Shown here piece by piece: positions 11,082-11,618 of a DNA stretch of 11,618 bases. The translations under genes and the position numbers were made by a program. Position 1 is the stretch's first letter. Each line of letters starts with the position of its first letter. The notes below the pieces were generated by a model. The model saw only the letters and a program-made list of their open reading frames with translations. It did no database searches and had not been told where the DNA came from. The stretch comes from Actinomycetota bacterium (GTDB lineage: Bacteria; Actinomycetota; Thermoleophilia; Solirubrobacterales; Solirubrobacteraceae): positions 1 to 11,618 of the forward strand of contig SYBY01000123.1 in assembly GCA_005788585.1 (NCBI GenBank), given 5' to 3'.

Positions 11082-11618
11082 GTGGAGGACGCGGACGCCA
11101 AACGACGGCTCGACGAGCAGTTCTCCGCCCTGTACAAGGCGCATCTGCGCGACGTGTACTCCTACTCGTATTACCGGGTGGGCAACCACCACGACGCCGA
11201 GGACCTCACGGAGCAGACGTTTCTCCAGGCGTACCGGCACTTCGAGCGCGCGCAGCGCGAGTCCGACGGCCGGCCGCTGCGGCCCTGGCTCATCCGGATC
11301 GCGCACAACCTCGCCGCGAACCTCTACCGCGACCGGTCGCGCAAGCCGCAGACGCCGATCGACGACACGCAGCACCTCTCCGCGACGCACACGACCGAGG
11401 ATCTCGTCGAGGGCCGCGACGAGCTGGCACGCGTCCTGGAAGGTGTGAAGGAACTGCCGGACGACCGCCGCGAGGCACTGATCATGCGCTTCGCGCTGGG
11501 CATGGACAACCGCGAGATCGCGCGGGCGATGGGCAAGACCGACGGCGCCACGAAGGTGCTCATCCACCGCGCCATCAAGCAGCTGCAGGAGGTGATGGAG
11601 CGTGAGCACGGACGCCTA
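11082..11618 (+). CDS. ECF-type sigma-70 factor, cut by window end
   Basis: 179 codons are open to the right edge. Residues about 14-88 are sigma region 2: LYKAHLRDVYSYSYYRVGN, then HDAEDLTEQTFLQAYRHF (core-binding and -10 recognition helices) and RPWLIRIAHNLAANLYRDRSR. Residues about 115-175 are region 4: LPDDRREALIMRFALGMDNR, EIARAMGKTDGATKVLIHRA as the -35-binding helix-turn-helix, then a closing helix. Regions 1 and 3 are missing, as in extracytoplasmic-function sigma factors. The start is GTG 11082; the ATG at 11078 is in another frame. The stop must lie just outside the window. A perfect ribosome site and a GTG inside its last codons indicate an overlapping next gene, the common place for an anti-sigma factor. 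It follows the PlsC-GpsA gene by 27 bases. Confidence 0.92.
   Translation, partial: MEDADAKRRLDEQFSALYKAHLRDVYSYSYYRVGNHHDAEDLTEQTFLQAYRHFERAQRESDGRPLRPWLIRIAHNLAANLYRDRSRKPQTPIDDTQHLSATHTTEDLVEGRDELARVLEGVKELPDDRREALIMRFALGMDNREIARAMGKTDGATKVLIHRAIKQLQEVMEREHGRL
11587..11596 (+). promoter_or_regulatory. Consensus ribosome binding site AGGAGGTGAT inside the sigma gene
   Basis: A full-length match to the 16S rRNA 3' end complement, followed after five bases by GTG at 11602 in a different frame from the sigma gene. It marks translation of a downstream overlapping gene. It also encodes ordinary region-4 tail residues, so part of the match may be coincidence. Confidence 0.5.
11602..11618 (+). 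CDS. Start of a gene overlapping the sigma factor (only five full codons visible)
   Basis: GTG AGC ACG GAC GCC and the first two bases of the next codon (TA) are visible, giving an N-terminus of (M)STDA. The start is supported by the ribosome site above. Nothing about function can be read; in ECF loci the overlapping downstream gene is often an anti-sigma factor, which is inference only. If the next codon is TAA or TAG the call is wrong. Confidence 0.3.

Noticed and set aside
10100..11605. 501-residue plus-strand frame over the GpsA part and the sigma gene
   Set aside because: Arg/Gly-rich out-of-frame translation with no motifs; GpsA and sigma-70 motifs are in the other frames.
1..11618. 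Defence system, toxin-antitoxin, CRISPR or mobile element
   Set aside because: No transposase, integrase, nuclease, toxin or repeat-spacer pattern is visible; the 'plasmid stabilization' label of the 742 gene is a family name without a partner here.

Overview
This window is a strongly GC-rich stretch of what looks like an actinobacterial chromosome. The class Thermoleophilia (Solirubrobacterales and relatives) is my best guess. That guess rests on the style of the gene content (NAD-linked oxidoreductases, a P450/TetR pair, a YciE-like protein, a fused acyltransferase/GpsA) and is not proven by any marker gene here. No insertion sequence, phage gene, integrase, CRISPR array or rRNA is visible. 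The window holds 13 complete or partial protein genes and one tRNA, tightly packed, and no gap between genes exceeds 190 bases.

Layout. 1-558 (minus): a small four-cysteine protein followed by the start of a soluble chemoreceptor-type signalling protein that runs off the left edge. 742-1083 (plus) and 1114-2133 (minus): a convergent pair of stress-type genes, a basic Rho_N-like protein and a DUF892/YciE-like ferritin-fold protein. Both have a GGGTAG box upstream, like the -10 of SigB/SigF-class stress sigma factors, and a stem-loop lies across the junction of their 3' ends. 2278-3395 (minus): a helical protein of unknown function, then the zinc-ribbon protein YjdM. 3466-6482 (plus): a short-chain dehydrogenase, a leucine/valine-type amino acid dehydrogenase 3 bases later, and a membrane diguanylate cyclase. 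6489-6560 (minus): tRNA-Thr(TGU). 6702-8138 (minus) and 8182-8802 (plus): a cytochrome P450 and a divergent TetR-family regulator sharing a 43-base promoter region. 8815-9360 (minus): a small membrane protein of unknown function. 9405-11054 (plus): one reading frame joining a PlsC-like lysophosphatidic acid acyltransferase to glycerol-3-phosphate dehydrogenase GpsA. 11082-11618 (plus): an ECF-type sigma factor cut by the window end, with a probable next gene starting inside it.

The most notable item is the PlsC-GpsA fusion, which puts the first step of glycerolipid backbone synthesis and an acylation step in one polypeptide. Secondary points are an atypical GGDEF domain (the guanine-contacting Asn is replaced by His and there is no inhibitory RxxD site), stress-type promoter boxes, perfect GC-rich stem-loops without U-tracts at two gene ends, and a recurring TANNNT box 6-7 bases before start codons that suggests leaderless transcripts. 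I see no clear previously undescribed multi-gene system; most of the window is ordinary chromosomal content.
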